Source of the DNA: Stappia indica
Lineage (GTDB): Bacteria; Pseudomonadota; Alphaproteobacteria; Rhizobiales; Stappiaceae
Direction of reading: 5' to 3'
DNA: 64,000 bases
Assembly: GCF_020177335.1 (NCBI RefSeq)
Contig: NZ_JAIVMG010000009.1
Location: 124,001 to 188,000 of the forward strand
Numbering within the stretch: position 1 is the stretch's first letter; each line of letters starts with the position of its first letter. The position numbers were made by a program, and so were the translations under genes. Shown here piece by piece: positions 41,905 through 51,674 of the stretch. Under the pieces are notes generated by a model. That model was not told the origin of the DNA and ran no database searches. It worked only from the letters and a program-made list of their open reading frames with translations.

Positions 41905-42072
41905 AGCCCAGCCTCATTTCCGGGTATGGCCTCTTGACTGAGGGTACGGCGAAGTGGCCGTCTGGGGCGGTCAGCTGGCCGCCGGCGATCCGCGTCTCCC
42001 TGATCGCCGTCGCCCTGTTCGCCCGCAAGACGGACTGACCGCCTCACGCGGCAAAGGGCAGACACGCAAGAA

Positions 42073-42114
42073 CGAAAACAGCCTGCGTTCCGACCGGGAC
42101 GCAGGCTGTTTTCG
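42073..42114 (+). terminator. Terminator copy 2 (right end of the duplicated block)
   Basis: Same perfect 16-bp stem as the copy at 40374-40415 (42073-42088 with 42099-42114). It stands between the duplication remnants and the convergent autotransporter gene, and because the stem is symmetric it may stop transcription from both sides. Confidence 0.8.
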
Positions 42115-42170
42115 TTTCCGAAGGAGGAGAGGACAAGGCCGGAGCACCGTGGCCCCGGCCTTATCGCGGC

Positions 42171-45100
42171 TCAGAACCGCACCTTCATCCGGGCATAGCC
42201 GCCGAACTGGGAGGTATTCTCCGAAAACGCCGTCTGCCCGAGCAACGACAGGGAGAGCCGGTCGCTGAGATCGGCATTGAGCCCTGCCTCAAACTCTCCA
42301 AGCAGGCGATCGCTGGTGCTGGCAACCGTCAGGTCGTTGAACATGCTGCCACTGCCGACAAGCCGGGAGGTGGTGGTGATCTCCGGATCGGTGAGCGCAG
42401 CCGTCAGCCCCGCCCGCAGGAACACCACCGCAGACTGCTCCGACCACTTGAACGACTTGCCGACCTCGATCGACGGCCGCAGGGCAACGAAGGTATGCGA
42501 CAGCGCATCCACCTGCCAGTTCAGGCCACCGGCGCCGTTTTCGGTCATCGCATCCTGCCAGATCTGCGTTGCCGAAATGGCCGCGCTTGGCTTGGCATAG
42601 AAGGAGTTGTGCTCGAACACCGCCGCGATCCGCGCCTCCGCCGACAGGAAACGGCCATCGAGATCGCCAAGCGCCTGGTTGATGCTGCCACCCAGATTAT
42701 AGTTGCGCTTGTGATCGTAGCTGTAGGTGCCACCGCTGACGGTTCCCGACAGGGTGTAGTTGTCGATCTCGTGTTTCAGGGCGACGCCGGCGCTGAGCCG
42801 GTAGCCGTTCTGCGAGAAGTTGCTGCCCTTGACCGACACATTCTCGTACTGTCCGGCGAGCTCGACGAAGGTTCCGTCGAAGATCTCATGCTGGCCACCG
42901 AGCGCGATGCCGGTGATCACCTCGTCGAAGCCCGGATTGCCATTGGTCGCTCCCTGGTTCTGCTTCGACCCGAGCGCCTGCGACCAGATGCATTCACGCT
43001 GCCGGTAGAACGGAATTGCTCCGTTCGGGTCCAGTTCCGGACAGCTTTGCAGCAACCCGTGCATGGCACGCGAAGCGGAGATGGCCCCGGCGGCACTCAC
43101 CGCACTTTCATCCAGCACATGCTCGCCGTAGATCTTCTCCAGTTCCGCCGCCGAACCGGCATTGAGCACGCGGTTGCCGACCTGTGACAGCGCCTTGCTG
43201 GTGTCGTCCTGGGCCGAGGCATCGCGCACCGCCGTCATTGCCGCATCGAAGAACTCGGCAAAACGCAGCGAACGGCTGCCAAGGGTCGCACCGGTCGCCT
43301 GACCGGAGTAGTCGACCTCGTAACTCAGTTGCAGCGTGGTGTTGCTGTCCTGGGTCGGATCAAGCGTGTATTTGACCGCCGCGTTCCCGCCGAGCACCAC
43401 CTTGCTGATATCGATGGACCCGCCATTCTGGGTGTGCAGGATCGCCACACTGCCCTTGTCGCCATTGACCAGCGTGTTGGAGCCGATCCAGTTGGGCGTG
43501 ATCGAACCGCTGCCGAAATCGGCCTTGCCGGTGCCGCCGGCGAAATCGACCGTCAGCACATCCGCCGAGGGAGCCGCAACCGTGGCGCCGTCGGTGGTCA
43601 TGTCGACCAGCAGCGTGCCGTAGAACGACTGGGAGAAACCGGTCTTGGTGCGCAGCGTGGTCGCGCCGATCTCGCCCACCCCATGGGCTGACATGGTGCC
43701 GTAATTGTACATCTTCACCGAAGTCGACGACCCGAGATCGATGCTGTCGCCCATGGCAAGGACACCGGCCGTGTCGTTGATCAAGACATGCGCCTTGGTG
43801 TCGTTGAGCTTGATCGAGCCGGACATGAGACCGTCGTTGTAGATCGCCAGGCTCGCCGCATCGTCATTGGCGATCACCACCGCCGAATAGTTGGCGCTGG
43901 TCAGGGTACCTACGTTGGTGATCGAGTTGCCCTTGATATCCGGGTTGTTGCTGTCGGATCCGGTCACATTGTCGTTGCGGCCGCCAAGAATGGCGATGGT
44001 CTCATAGGCATCCGCGTTGGTGGTGGAAACGGTCGCGCCCTTGGCGATCGTCACATGCACCTGTCCCTGGGTTTGCGAGTCGGCCGCGTCGGTCCTGCTC
44101 TCGCCGGTCTGGGCAAGGATCGCGCGGCCGTGCTTGCCGCCCGCAGTGACCGTGCCCGAGACGGAGATGGAAACCCCTCCAGAGATGGAATCGTCGCCGC
44201 CGGCCGCGCTCTGGGCAAAGATGCCGGCCGCATTGTCGCCGCTGACGGAGACCGTGCCGGACACATCGACCGACACCGCGCCACTGTCACCCTTGGCGCC
44301 CTCGCTGCCGACCTCACCCTCGAACTTGAGATCGGTCCCGCCAACGCCTGAGGAATAGGACCCGCGACCGCCGCCGCCGCCGCCGACCGATTGGGCGAAG
44401 ATGCCGTGTGCCGTATCGCCACTGGTGACGATGCTGCCGTCCGAGGAAATCGAGACATCCCCGCCATCGCCGCCGCCGCCGGTCGCCGCCGTGCCAATGG
44501 CCATCACGCCCAGGGTCTGCTCGAAGCTGTCGAGGCTGGCGATGATGGTCGATTCCAGATCGCCAGCGGCACCGCCGCCACCACCGACCGACTGGGCAAA
44601 GATGCCCATCGCCCGATCGCCGGAGGTCTTGATGCCCTTGTTGTTCTTGACCGTGACGTCGCCGCCGTCGCCGCCATCGCTGCCCGAGCCGGTCACCGTC
44701 GCGGAGTTGAGAAGCCCCTGGGAGCCGTCGCCGCCGGAACCGCCGCCGCCACCGACCGACTGGGCGTAGATCGCCGTTGCATCAGCGCCGGTGGTGATGA
44801 TCCCGCCATCGTTGGTGACCAGCACCGCGCCGCCATCGCTCGCCTGGCCGGCCGAGCCGCCGATATCGACGGAAAAGCCTTCGAACAGGCTCTTCCAATC
44901 CTCATACTGTTCCTTGACTTCCAAGGCCTGGTTGATCTGCTCGTAGAGCTCGTAGATGTCCGCCGCCCAGCCCTCAAGACCCGGGCTGCCATTGCCGCCG
45001 GTACCGCCGCCGCCACCGACAGACTGGGCGAAGATGCCATAGGACACATCGCCTGCGGTCTGGATCTGGCCTGAGTTGGACACTGTGACGTCATCGCCAT

Positions 45101-48100
45101 GGCCACCGCCACCGCCGCTGCCGCCCATGGTGACCGCCAGCGAGAAACCCGAGCCTTCCAGATCCTCCGGCTTCTTGGTGGCGCCGATGGAGTAGGACCC
45201 GGCACTGCCGCCATCGCCGCCGCCACCGCCGACCGACTGGGCGAAGATGCCATTCGATGAGCCGGATTTGGTCGAGATATTGCCCGAGTTGTCGATCGTC
45301 ACCTTGCCGGCATCGCTGCCCGGGCCGCCGCTGCCGCCCACATGGACATTGGCATTGACCTTGAAGGTCTTGTCCTTGTCGATGGCGAAGTCGCCCAGGA
45401 AGGCGATGCCCGATCCGCCGTCGCCACCGTTGCCGCCAATCGACTGGGCGTAGATGCCATCCGCCGAACCGCCGGTGGTGGTCAGCGTCTTGGTGTTGGT
45501 GACACTGACATCGCCGCCAACGGCACCGCCGCCGCCGCCCCCGCCCACGGTGATGGTGCTCTGCAGGTTCGATCCGGTGCTGAGCGAGGCGGTCACCGCA
45601 TAGCTGCTGCCGCCGCTGCCGCCATTGCCGCCAACCGACTGGGCATAGATCGCATCGGCATAGTGACCGCTCGTCGTGATCGCGCCGTCGTTGTTGATCT
45701 CCACGGCGCCGCCGACGCCGCTGTCGCCGCCATCGCCGCCAATCGCCAGATCGAACGTGCCGCCTCCCTCGGCAGAGATGTTGAGCGTTCCGGCATAGAC
45801 GACACCGCCCGCGCCGCCATCACCGCCGATGCTCAGGGCCGAAAGACCGGCGGAGCCGAACCCGGTGGTGCTGACCGTTCCCGAATTGGCCACGGTCACC
45901 TTTTCAGCATTGCCGCCCTTGCCGCCGTCACCACCGAGCGTGACATTGATCGCGCCGGAAACCTCGCCCATGCTCGCCGAGCCATTGACCAACACACCGG
46001 CCTTGCCGCCGCTACCGCCCTGGCTGATGGCGAGAACACCCGCAGCCAGATTGCCGGAGGTGGACACGCCGCCCTTGTTGGTGACATTGACCGTGCCGCC
46101 GAAGCCGCCATCGCCGCCGTCCGAACCGACAGCGACATTGACCGAGGCCATCGACGCCGCGCCATTGACCGTCAGGCCGCCAGCACCGCCGCCGCCGCCC
46201 ATGCTCTGGGCGAGAATGCCGACCGCCGCATCGCCGGTCGTCGTGAGATCGCCTTCGCTTGTCACCGTGACCGTATTGCCCGAGCCGCCAGAGCCGCCAT
46301 CGCCGCCATGGGTGTAGCTGGCCGAAGCAATGGAAATATCGCCGTGGATCGTGGTGCCGCCGCTACCGCCGCCGCCGCCAATCGACTGGGCCAGGATCGC
46401 GTAGGCGAAGGACCCCTTGGTTTCGATCTCCCCGAAGCTGCTGACATCGACTGTGCCGGCCGCATCGCCGTCACCGCCCGTCTGCCCCAGGACCTGCGAG
46501 GCCAGGTCAATGCCGATCAATCCGGAGATGGTGCTGCCGGCCTTGCCGCCACCGCCGCCGAGGCTCTGGGCCGAAATGCCGCTGGAGTGATCGCCGGCCG
46601 TGACGATCTTGCCCTTCGACGTCACCGCGACAGTGCCGCCGGCACCGCCCGCACCGCCCTGGGCTCCGACGTTGCCAGCCTGCTGGCTCAGCTCCAGATC
46701 GCCAACGCCAGCGGAATAGAGGTTGCTCGAATGGCCGCCGCCACCGCCAATCGACTGGGCGAGGATACCATCGGCATCGTGGCCGCTGGTGGTGATCGCC
46801 GCGCTGGAGGTCAGATCCACCTCGCCGCCATCGCCCCCGTTGCCACCATCAGCCCCCATGTCGTGATTGAAGCTGACATCAGCGACGCCGATATTGGTGT
46901 GGGTGCCGGCCGAACCGCCACCGCCACCGATGCTTTGCAGGAGTACGCCGGTAGAGCTGTCCCCTTCGGTGGTGATCGACCCGCCGAGCGATCCCTTCAC
47001 CGCGCGGCCATCGTGATGATGGCTGCCATTCGAGGCACCGGTCTGGCCCGCGAAGGTGAGACCAATATTGATGTCGGTGACGGTACCGCCAGCGCCGCCG
47101 CCACCACCGACCGACTGGGCCACGAACCCGCGCGCCTGTGCGCCCTTGGTGTGGATCATGTCCTTGTCGGTGCCGGTGAAGCTGATATTGCCACCGGACC
47201 CGCCGTCGCCGCCGACCGAGCCGACCCCGGTCGTCCCGATTCCCAGGTTGATCTTGAATGTGCCGCCACCCTTGCCGCCGCCGCCGCCAATGCTTTGCAA
47301 CAGCACGCCATCGGCGAACTTGCCTTCCGTCGTCACCGACAGCCCGTCGCCCGAACCGGTCAGGGAGATATCCTTGCCGCCGCCGCCATCGCCGCCGCTG
47401 CCGCCAATCGCGATCAATCCGCTGGGTGAATGGGCATTGCCGCCACCAGCGCCGATGCTGGCAACATAGACGCCCATCGAGCTGTCGCCCTTGGTGGTGA
47501 CCGTGACACCATCCACCGAGAGATCGGCGGTACCGCCATCGCCACCTGGACCACCGGCACCACCAGTCGTCAGCACACCGCCATTGGCACCACTGGCGCC
47601 ACCACCGCCACCGACACTGAGAACTCCCACGCCGATGGCATTAACCCCTTCGGTCGAAAACGTGCTTTTGGTCAGGTCGACCGTCACCGCTCCGCCACCA
47701 CCGCCGGCTCCGCCATCGCCGCCCATGGCGTCAAAGCCATCGGTACTGCTGCCCTTGCCGCCGCCGCCGCCAACGCTGATGGCCTCGAAGGCCGCCGCAT
47801 GGTCCCCGGTCGTCGTCACCGTCACCGAGGACAGCGTCGCCGTCACCGTCCCGGCATCGCCGCCGCTATGGCCACTGGCACCATAGGCGACAAAACCGCT
47901 GGTGGATCCGGAGGCACCGGAAAAACCGCCGACGCTCTGCAACAGAATGCCGTTGGATTCCGAGCCCGCCGTCGTCACCGAGCTGTCCGACAGGGTCAGC
48001 GTCACATTGCCGCCCGGCCCGGGGCCCTCGGATTCGCCGCCATGAGAGTGGAACGTGCCGTCGCCAGCACCGGCCGAGCCGCCCGCCCCGCCCAGACTGA

Positions 48101-49109
48101 GCATGTGAATGCCCACCGCCTGCTTGCCATCGGTGGTGATATCCGCCTTCAGCGTCGCCTTGATCGTACCGCCGGTTCCGCCCTGGCCGCCATTGCCCGC
48201 ATGCGCGCCGCCGCCGACGCCATCGCCGCCCTTGCCGCCATCACCGGCGGCACTGATCAGCACCACCCCATGATAGCCGTCCGCCGTGGTGTGGATCTTG
48301 TTGTCGCCGGTGGCATTGACGGTGATGTCGCCCCCATCGCCGCCGACGCCACCCGTACCGCCATAGCCACTGGCGCCGGATTTGCCCTCGCCGCCGTGTC
48401 CCCCGGCGCCGCCCTTGCTCATGACGGAAATGCCGCTGCCCGCGCCAACCTGATTGATGGCATGGCCATCCAGCAACGAGATATTGACCGTGCCGCCCTG
48501 GCCGCCGTCACCGCCGTCACCGCCATGGCCATCCTTGATGAAGCCGACCATGTAGCCTTCGCCGCCGGTCCCGCCGTCCCCGCCGGTTGTGCGCAAGAAC
48601 AGACCGTGGCCGATGCCCGATGTGATCGGTTTGACGTTGCCGGTGCCGCCGGAGGGCGACTTGGAGAAGGTCGCGGTTAGGTCGCCGCCGCTACCGCCAT
48701 CCTTGCCATCGCCGCCATAGGCGGTGGTGAAGGATGTCTTGTGCTCCGAGCCCTTCTTGCCGCCCCCGCCAGTGGATTCCAGATGAACGCCTTCGCCGCT
48801 GCTGCTGACGATGCCGTAGCCCTTGTCGAAATGGCCGGTTAACGTAAGGTCCTTTCCAACCTCATCCTCGCCGCCCGTATGCTCGAGCAGAACAGCGTTG
48901 ACTCCAGAGCCGCTCCCCCCAAAGTCAGCCGTCAAATCCGTTAAAGTGAGATCGACGACAGACCCATCGTTGTGGAATATCGGACCGAAGGACCCGGTAC
49001 ACGTTTCCGAGCCGTTGGAGATCGAGCACCCGGCGATTGCCGATGTTGACAGAAGAGAACTTGAAAGAGCAGCACATACGCTCAGAATACTAACTTGAAA
49101 TTTGTTCAT
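42171..49109 (-). CDS. Giant Gly-rich repeat autotransporter (type Va secretion)
   Basis: 2312 aa. Signal peptide at 1-26 (ends STSAIAG). The passenger to about residue 2010 is built from about 25 imperfect repeats of 50-80 residues, most ending in a block such as (F/Y/L)AQS(I/V)GGGGGxGG preceded by a T(T/S)G(D/H)xAxGI-type strand turn, which suggests a long beta-helix. Cysteines occur only near the N-terminus and just before the barrel. The last about 295 residues are a C-terminal autotransporter beta-barrel ending in the diagnostic aromatic (ARMKVRF). It likely forms a surface or released adhesin-like fibre. GGGGA before the ATG serves as ribosome site. Confidence 0.93.
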   Translation of the reverse strand: MNKFQVSILSVCAALSSSLLSTSAIAGCSISNGSETCTGSFGPIFHNDGSVVDLTLTDLTADFGGSGSGVNAVLLEHTGGEDEVGKDLTLTGHFDKGYGIVSSSGEGVHLESTGGGGKKGSEHKTSFTTAYGGDGKDGGSGGDLTATFSKSPSGGTGNVKPITSGIGHGLFLRTTGGDGGTGGEGYMVGFIKDGHGGDGGDGGQGGTVNISLLDGHAINQVGAGSGISVMSKGGAGGHGGEGKSGASGYGGTGGVGGDGGDITVNATGDNKIHTTADGYHGVVLISAAGDGGKGGDGVGGGAHAGNGGQGGTGGTIKATLKADITTDGKQAVGIHMLSLGGAGGSAGAGDGTFHSHGGESEGPGPGGNVTLTLSDSSVTTAGSESNGILLQSVGGFSGASGSTSGFVAYGASGHSGGDAGTVTATLSSVTVTTTGDHAAAFEAISVGGGGGKGSSTDGFDAMGGDGGAGGGGGAVTVDLTKSTFSTEGVNAIGVGVLSVGGGGGASGANGGVLTTGGAGGPGGDGGTADLSVDGVTVTTKGDSSMGVYVASIGAGGGNAHSPSGLIAIGGSGGDGGGGKDISLTGSGDGLSVTTEGKFADGVLLQSIGGGGGKGGGTFKINLGIGTTGVGSVGGDGGSGGNISFTGTDKDMIHTKGAQARGFVAQSVGGGGGAGGTVTDINIGLTFAGQTGASNGSHHHDGRAVKGSLGGSITTEGDSSTGVLLQSIGGGGGSAGTHTNIGVADVSFNHDMGADGGNGGDGGEVDLTSSAAITTSGHDADGILAQSIGGGGGHSSNLYSAGVGDLELSQQAGNVGAQGGAGGAGGTVAVTSKGKIVTAGDHSSGISAQSLGGGGGKAGSTISGLIGIDLASQVLGQTGGDGDAAGTVDVSSFGEIETKGSFAYAILAQSIGGGGGSGGTTIHGDISIASASYTHGGDGGSGGSGNTVTVTSEGDLTTTGDAAVGILAQSMGGGGGAGGLTVNGAASMASVNVAVGSDGGDGGFGGTVNVTNKGGVSTSGNLAAGVLAISQGGSGGKAGVLVNGSASMGEVSGAINVTLGGDGGKGGNAEKVTVANSGTVSTTGFGSAGLSALSIGGDGGAGGVVYAGTLNISAEGGGTFDLAIGGDGGDSGVGGAVEINNDGAITTSGHYADAIYAQSVGGNGGSGGSSYAVTASLSTGSNLQSTITVGGGGGGGAVGGDVSVTNTKTLTTTGGSADGIYAQSIGGNGGDGGSGIAFLGDFAIDKDKTFKVNANVHVGGSGGPGSDAGKVTIDNSGNISTKSGSSNGIFAQSVGGGGGDGGSAGSYSIGATKKPEDLEGSGFSLAVTMGGSGGGGGHGDDVTVSNSGQIQTAGDVSYGIFAQSVGGGGGTGGNGSPGLEGWAADIYELYEQINQALEVKEQYEDWKSLFEGFSVDIGGSAGQASDGGAVLVTNDGGIITTGADATAIYAQSVGGGGGSGGDGSQGLLNSATVTGSGSDGGDGGDVTVKNNKGIKTSGDRAMGIFAQSVGGGGGAAGDLESTIIASLDSFEQTLGVMAIGTAATGGGGDGGDVSISSDGSIVTSGDTAHGIFAQSVGGGGGGRGSYSSGVGGTDLKFEGEVGSEGAKGDSGAVSVDVSGTVSVSGDNAAGIFAQSAAGGDDSISGGVSISVSGTVTAGGKHGRAILAQTGESRTDAADSQTQGQVHVTIAKGATVSTTNADAYETIAILGGRNDNVTGSDSNNPDIKGNSITNVGTLTSANYSAVVIANDDAASLAIYNDGLMSGSIKLNDTKAHVLINDTAGVLAMGDSIDLGSSTSVKMYNYGTMSAHGVGEIGATTLRTKTGFSQSFYGTLLVDMTTDGATVAAPSADVLTVDFAGGTGKADFGSGSITPNWIGSNTLVNGDKGSVAILHTQNGGSIDISKVVLGGNAAVKYTLDPTQDSNTTLQLSYEVDYSGQATGATLGSRSLRFAEFFDAAMTAVRDASAQDDTSKALSQVGNRVLNAGSAAELEKIYGEHVLDESAVSAAGAISASRAMHGLLQSCPELDPNGAIPFYRQRECIWSQALGSKQNQGATNGNPGFDEVITGIALGGQHEIFDGTFVELAGQYENVSVKGSNFSQNGYRLSAGVALKHEIDNYTLSGTVSGGTYSYDHKRNYNLGGSINQALGDLDGRFLSAEARIAAVFEHNSFYAKPSAAISATQIWQDAMTENGAGGLNWQVDALSHTFVALRPSIEVGKSFKWSEQSAVVFLRAGLTAALTDPEITTTSRLVGSGSMFNDLTVASTSDRLLGEFEAGLNADLSDRLSLSLLGQTAFSENTSQFGGYARMKVRF

Positions 49110-49276
49110 TGGTCCCCACCAGCCCGCTTATTACTCAACCCCACGATGTATCATCAAGGAGCCTTATCGCTTAACAAGCCACTAAAAAATCGCGTGAATT
49201 GTCATTTTTCCCTATGATATATCTTACAGGATTCCACGGAGGGCTACCCGCTGGGGTCTGCGACGGATGGCCCAAC

Positions 49277-49310
49277 AAAAAACGCGCCGGCCAGGATGGG
49301 CCGACGCGTT
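49277..49310 (-). terminator. Rho-independent terminator of the chemoreceptor gene
   Basis: On the minus strand a stem of about 12 bp with one mismatch (49299-49310 with 49281-49292) is followed by TTTTTT, about 30 nt beyond the chemoreceptor stop. The rest of the 49110-49340 gap should hold the autotransporter promoter, in an A+T-rich stretch at 49130-49230. Confidence 0.75.
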
Positions 49311-49340
49311 CAAATGGTCCCGCTGCACTTCCGCGCGGAC

Positions 49341-51026
49341 TCAAGCGGCCCGAATGGTTGCCAGGAACTCCTTCATCGCCGTGCGCATCCGGTCCGACCG
49401 CTCATGCAGATCGGCAATCGAGGAGCGCATGTCCGTGCTGTATTCGCCGGTCTTGATGGCCGAGGAACTGACCTCGCCAATCGACCCGGTCACGCTCTGG
49501 GTACCGCTCGCCGCCTCGGCGATGCTGCGGGCGATCTCGTTGGTCGCCGCATTCTGCTGTTCGGTCGCCTCGGTCATGGCAGAGGCGCGCTCTTCGATCA
49601 TCCGCACCATCTCCGCGACCGACGCGGTGGCATCGATCGAATCGGAGGCCGCACGCTTCATCTCGGTGATCTGCTGGTCGATTTCCTCGGTCGCCCGAGC
49701 GGTCTGCTCCGCCAGGGCCTTGACCTCGGAGGCGACCACGGCGAAGCCGCGCCCCGCCTCTCCGGCCCGCGCCGCCTCGATGGTCGCGTTGAGGGCGAGA
49801 AGATTGGTCTGCTCGGCGATATCGGTGATCAGCCCGGTCACCTGGCCGATCTTGGAGACCACCTGCTGCAGCCGGTTGACCGCCTCGCTGGAGCGCTCGA
49901 CTTCGCCGGCCGCGTCGGTCGCGGCCTTGGCCGCGCCATTGACCTGGGTGTCGATCTCGGCAATCGAGTTCGACAGCTCCTCCGAGGCGCTCGCCACCGT
50001 GTTGACATTGCCGGTGGTCTGCTCCGAGGCTGCCGACACCGCCAGCGCCCGCTCCGAGGTCACCCTTGCGATCTCGGCCAGATCCTCGGCGGAGATGTTC
50101 AGCGTATCCAGGCCCGTCATCATCTCTTCGCTGATCGACAGCACGGTACTTTCGAACTGATCGGCAACGGCCTGCATGTCCCGGTGACGCCGCGCGGCGG
50201 TCTCTTCCCGGTCACGGGCGGTCTCCTCCTCAAGCTCGCGGGTGCGGATGAGGTTGGCGCGGAAGACGCTGAGCGCCTCGCCCATCTGGCCGATCTCATC
50301 ACGGCGAGCGCCAAGGTCCACCTCCCGCTCGGTGTTGCCCTCGGCCAACTGGCGGACGACGCTGGCCAGCCGTGTCAGCGGTTGCGACACCAGCCGATGG
50401 TTGAGAACCCCGAAGCCGATGGCCATCACCACCAGCAGCAAGCCACCGCCAATGGCGATCATCTGGGTGGAACTGAGCGCGGCATGTTCAAACTCAAGCA
50501 GCGCCTGTTCGCGGGTCTGCAACTGCGAGCGTAACGCGCCCTGCCGGGAAAACAGCGTGTCGAGCAGGCTCTGGCCGGTGCTGGTCAGCTCCATCGCCCG
50601 GGCAAGATCGACCGTGTTCGGGTCCCGCATCAGACGGATCTGCTCATTGGCAAAGCCGGTGAGCCAGCCCTGCCAGGCCTCGCGGATATCCGCGACCCCG
50701 GCGGCCTGCTCCGGCACCGCCGCCTTGAGCCGCTGCTCCAGACCGCTCAGCGCCTTGTCGATCCCGGCGGTGCTGGCTTCCGTCTTGCGCACCCACTCCC
50801 GGTCGCCGGTCAGAAGGAAGGTCTTGACCGATAGCGCCTGATCGAGAACGGCGGCCTGAAGCCCGTCGATCTCCCGCGCCAGCGAGACGATCACTTCCGC
50901 CTCCCGCACCGCCGCGTTGGTCGACGCGGTCTTGTAATAGGTGGTCAGTCCGGTGAGCGCGCCAATCAGCGCAATGCCAAGAAAGGCGATCAGACCTTTC
51001 CGCGAAACAGACATATTGGCAAACAT
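49341..51026 (-). CDS. Methyl-accepting chemotaxis protein with CHASE3-like sensor
   Basis: 561 aa from ATG 51026, chosen for GAGGAAG six bases upstream. TM at about 10-30, a periplasmic all-helical CHASE3-like region (about 31-185, including [12 protein letters not shown]), TM at about 188-208, HAMP at about 209-262 and a C-terminal signalling domain with the hairpin tip [38 protein letters not shown]. It lies 39 nt downstream of a gene for a small secreted sensor-like protein, with which it is likely co-transcribed. Confidence 0.93.
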   Translation of the reverse strand: MFANMSVSRKGLIAFLGIALIGALTGLTTYYKTASTNAAVREAEVIVSLAREIDGLQAAVLDQALSVKTFLLTGDREWVRKTEASTAGIDKALSGLEQRLKAAVPEQAAGVADIREAWQGWLTGFANEQIRLMRDPNTVDLARAMELTSTGQSLLDTLFSRQGALRSQLQTREQALLEFEHAALSSTQMIAIGGGLLLVVMAIGFGVLNHRLVSQPLTRLASVVRQLAEGNTEREVDLGARRDEIGQMGEALSVFRANLIRTRELEEETARDREETAARRHRDMQAVADQFESTVLSISEEMMTGLDTLNISAEDLAEIARVTSERALAVSAASEQTTGNVNTVASASEELSNSIAEIDTQVNGAAKAATDAAGEVERSSEAVNRLQQVVSKIGQVTGLITDIAEQTNLLALNATIEAARAGEAGRGFAVVASEVKALAEQTARATEEIDQQITEMKRAASDSIDATASVAEMVRMIEERASAMTEATEQQNAATNEIARSIAEAASGTQSVTGSIGEVSSSAIKTGEYSTDMRSSIADLHERSDRMRTAMKEFLATIRAA

Positions 51027-51065
51027 GGAAACTTCCTCGAACGGTCGGCAGGATGGCGCGGCCAA

Positions 51066-51674
51066 TCAGCCTTGCGGCATGGCGCGGCGCTGCAATTCAG
51101 TGAGATTGATCTCAATGGTCGCGGCGCCGATTGGCCCCGCCCCCTTCGGGTCGGCCAGCGTCATGTTGAGCTGGGCGCGCCAGATCTGGCGGTCCGCGTC
51201 CCATTCGGGCTCATCGATGAACACCGCATCCCTGCCTTCGGGAAAGGTCTTCTGGAACTTGGCCTCGTCGCCCTGCCAGTAATCGCCGGTGATCGCGCTC
51301 TGGCCGACATTCAGCCCGTTCGCATCCATGACGAACAATTCCGTATAAAGCCCGAGGCTGCCGGCCTGCACCCGCAAGAGGTAAATCGACAGGGGCGCCG
51401 ACAGCGTCGCCGAGATCAGCGGCTTGTCCGCCACCTCCCGCTCCGCTCGCCACTGTTTGTCGAGCGCGTCGATCTCGCTTTGGGTCAGATTGCCCCGCCG
51501 CTCGTTCTGCGCGTTCACCGACAGCGGCACGATCGGGTTGGTCAGCCAGGCCCGGGTTTCCGCGATGACCTCCGGCGTGATCAATGCCTTGGCATCTGGC
51601 ACCGTCGGCTGCGCCTGGGCACCGCCCATCGTCAGCAAAGACGCACACAGTAGAATAAAGACCGGTAATTTCAT
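51066..51674 (-). CDS. Secreted PDC/Cache-like sensor protein upstream of the chemoreceptor
   Basis: 202 aa with a signal peptide (1-21, cleaved near AQAQ). The mature chain reads as a single PDC/dCache-type sensory fold: helical LTQSEIDALDKQWRAE stretch, then LFVMDANGLNVGQSAITGDYWQGDEAKF, EPEWDADRQIWRAQLNMTLADPKG and GAATIEINL. There is no TM anchor beyond the signal. It probably binds a ligand in the periplasm and talks to the chemoreceptor encoded 39 nt downstream; this partnership is inferred from gene order. Confidence 0.7.
   Translation of the reverse strand: MKLPVFILLCASLLTMGGAQAQPTVPDAKALITPEVIAETRAWLTNPIVPLSVNAQNERRGNLTQSEIDALDKQWRAEREVADKPLISATLSAPLSIYLLRVQAGSLGLYTELFVMDANGLNVGQSAITGDYWQGDEAKFQKTFPEGRDAVFIDEPEWDADRQIWRAQLNMTLADPKGAGPIGAATIEINLTELQRRAMPQG

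Larger units (their letters stand above)
40441..42148 (+). repeat. Decayed tandem duplication of the 34150-40440 segment, with large deletions and an insertion
   Basis: Starting right after terminator copy 1, the sequence restarts inside the HMG-CoA lyase 3' end and runs in the original order. 40444-40675 matches 34150-34382 (lyase 3' end, then regulator 3' end). 40675-40713 matches about 36048-36090 (oxidase). 40720-40938 matches about 36288-36500 (oxidase-SBP gap and SBP signal peptide). 40938-40978 matches about 37008-37045 (SBP). Unrelated DNA follows to about 41950. Then come SBP-like and permease fragments, and 41998-42140 matches 40299-40440 including the terminator. Copies differ at roughly one base in eight. 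One deletion joins exactly at the 12-nt microhomology CCCTGATCGCCG present at 39756 and 40299. Confidence 0.85.

Noticed and set aside
45342-48680. Long plus-strand frames opposite the autotransporter, Ala/Ile/Asp/Gly-rich
   Set aside because: They mirror the Gly-rich repeats of the real gene and carry no signal, family motif or ribosome site.
42400-48700. Regular repeats that could suggest a CRISPR array or minisatellite
   Set aside because: The repeats are imperfect, in frame and encode the autotransporter passenger; there is no constant short repeat with unique spacers and no cas gene.
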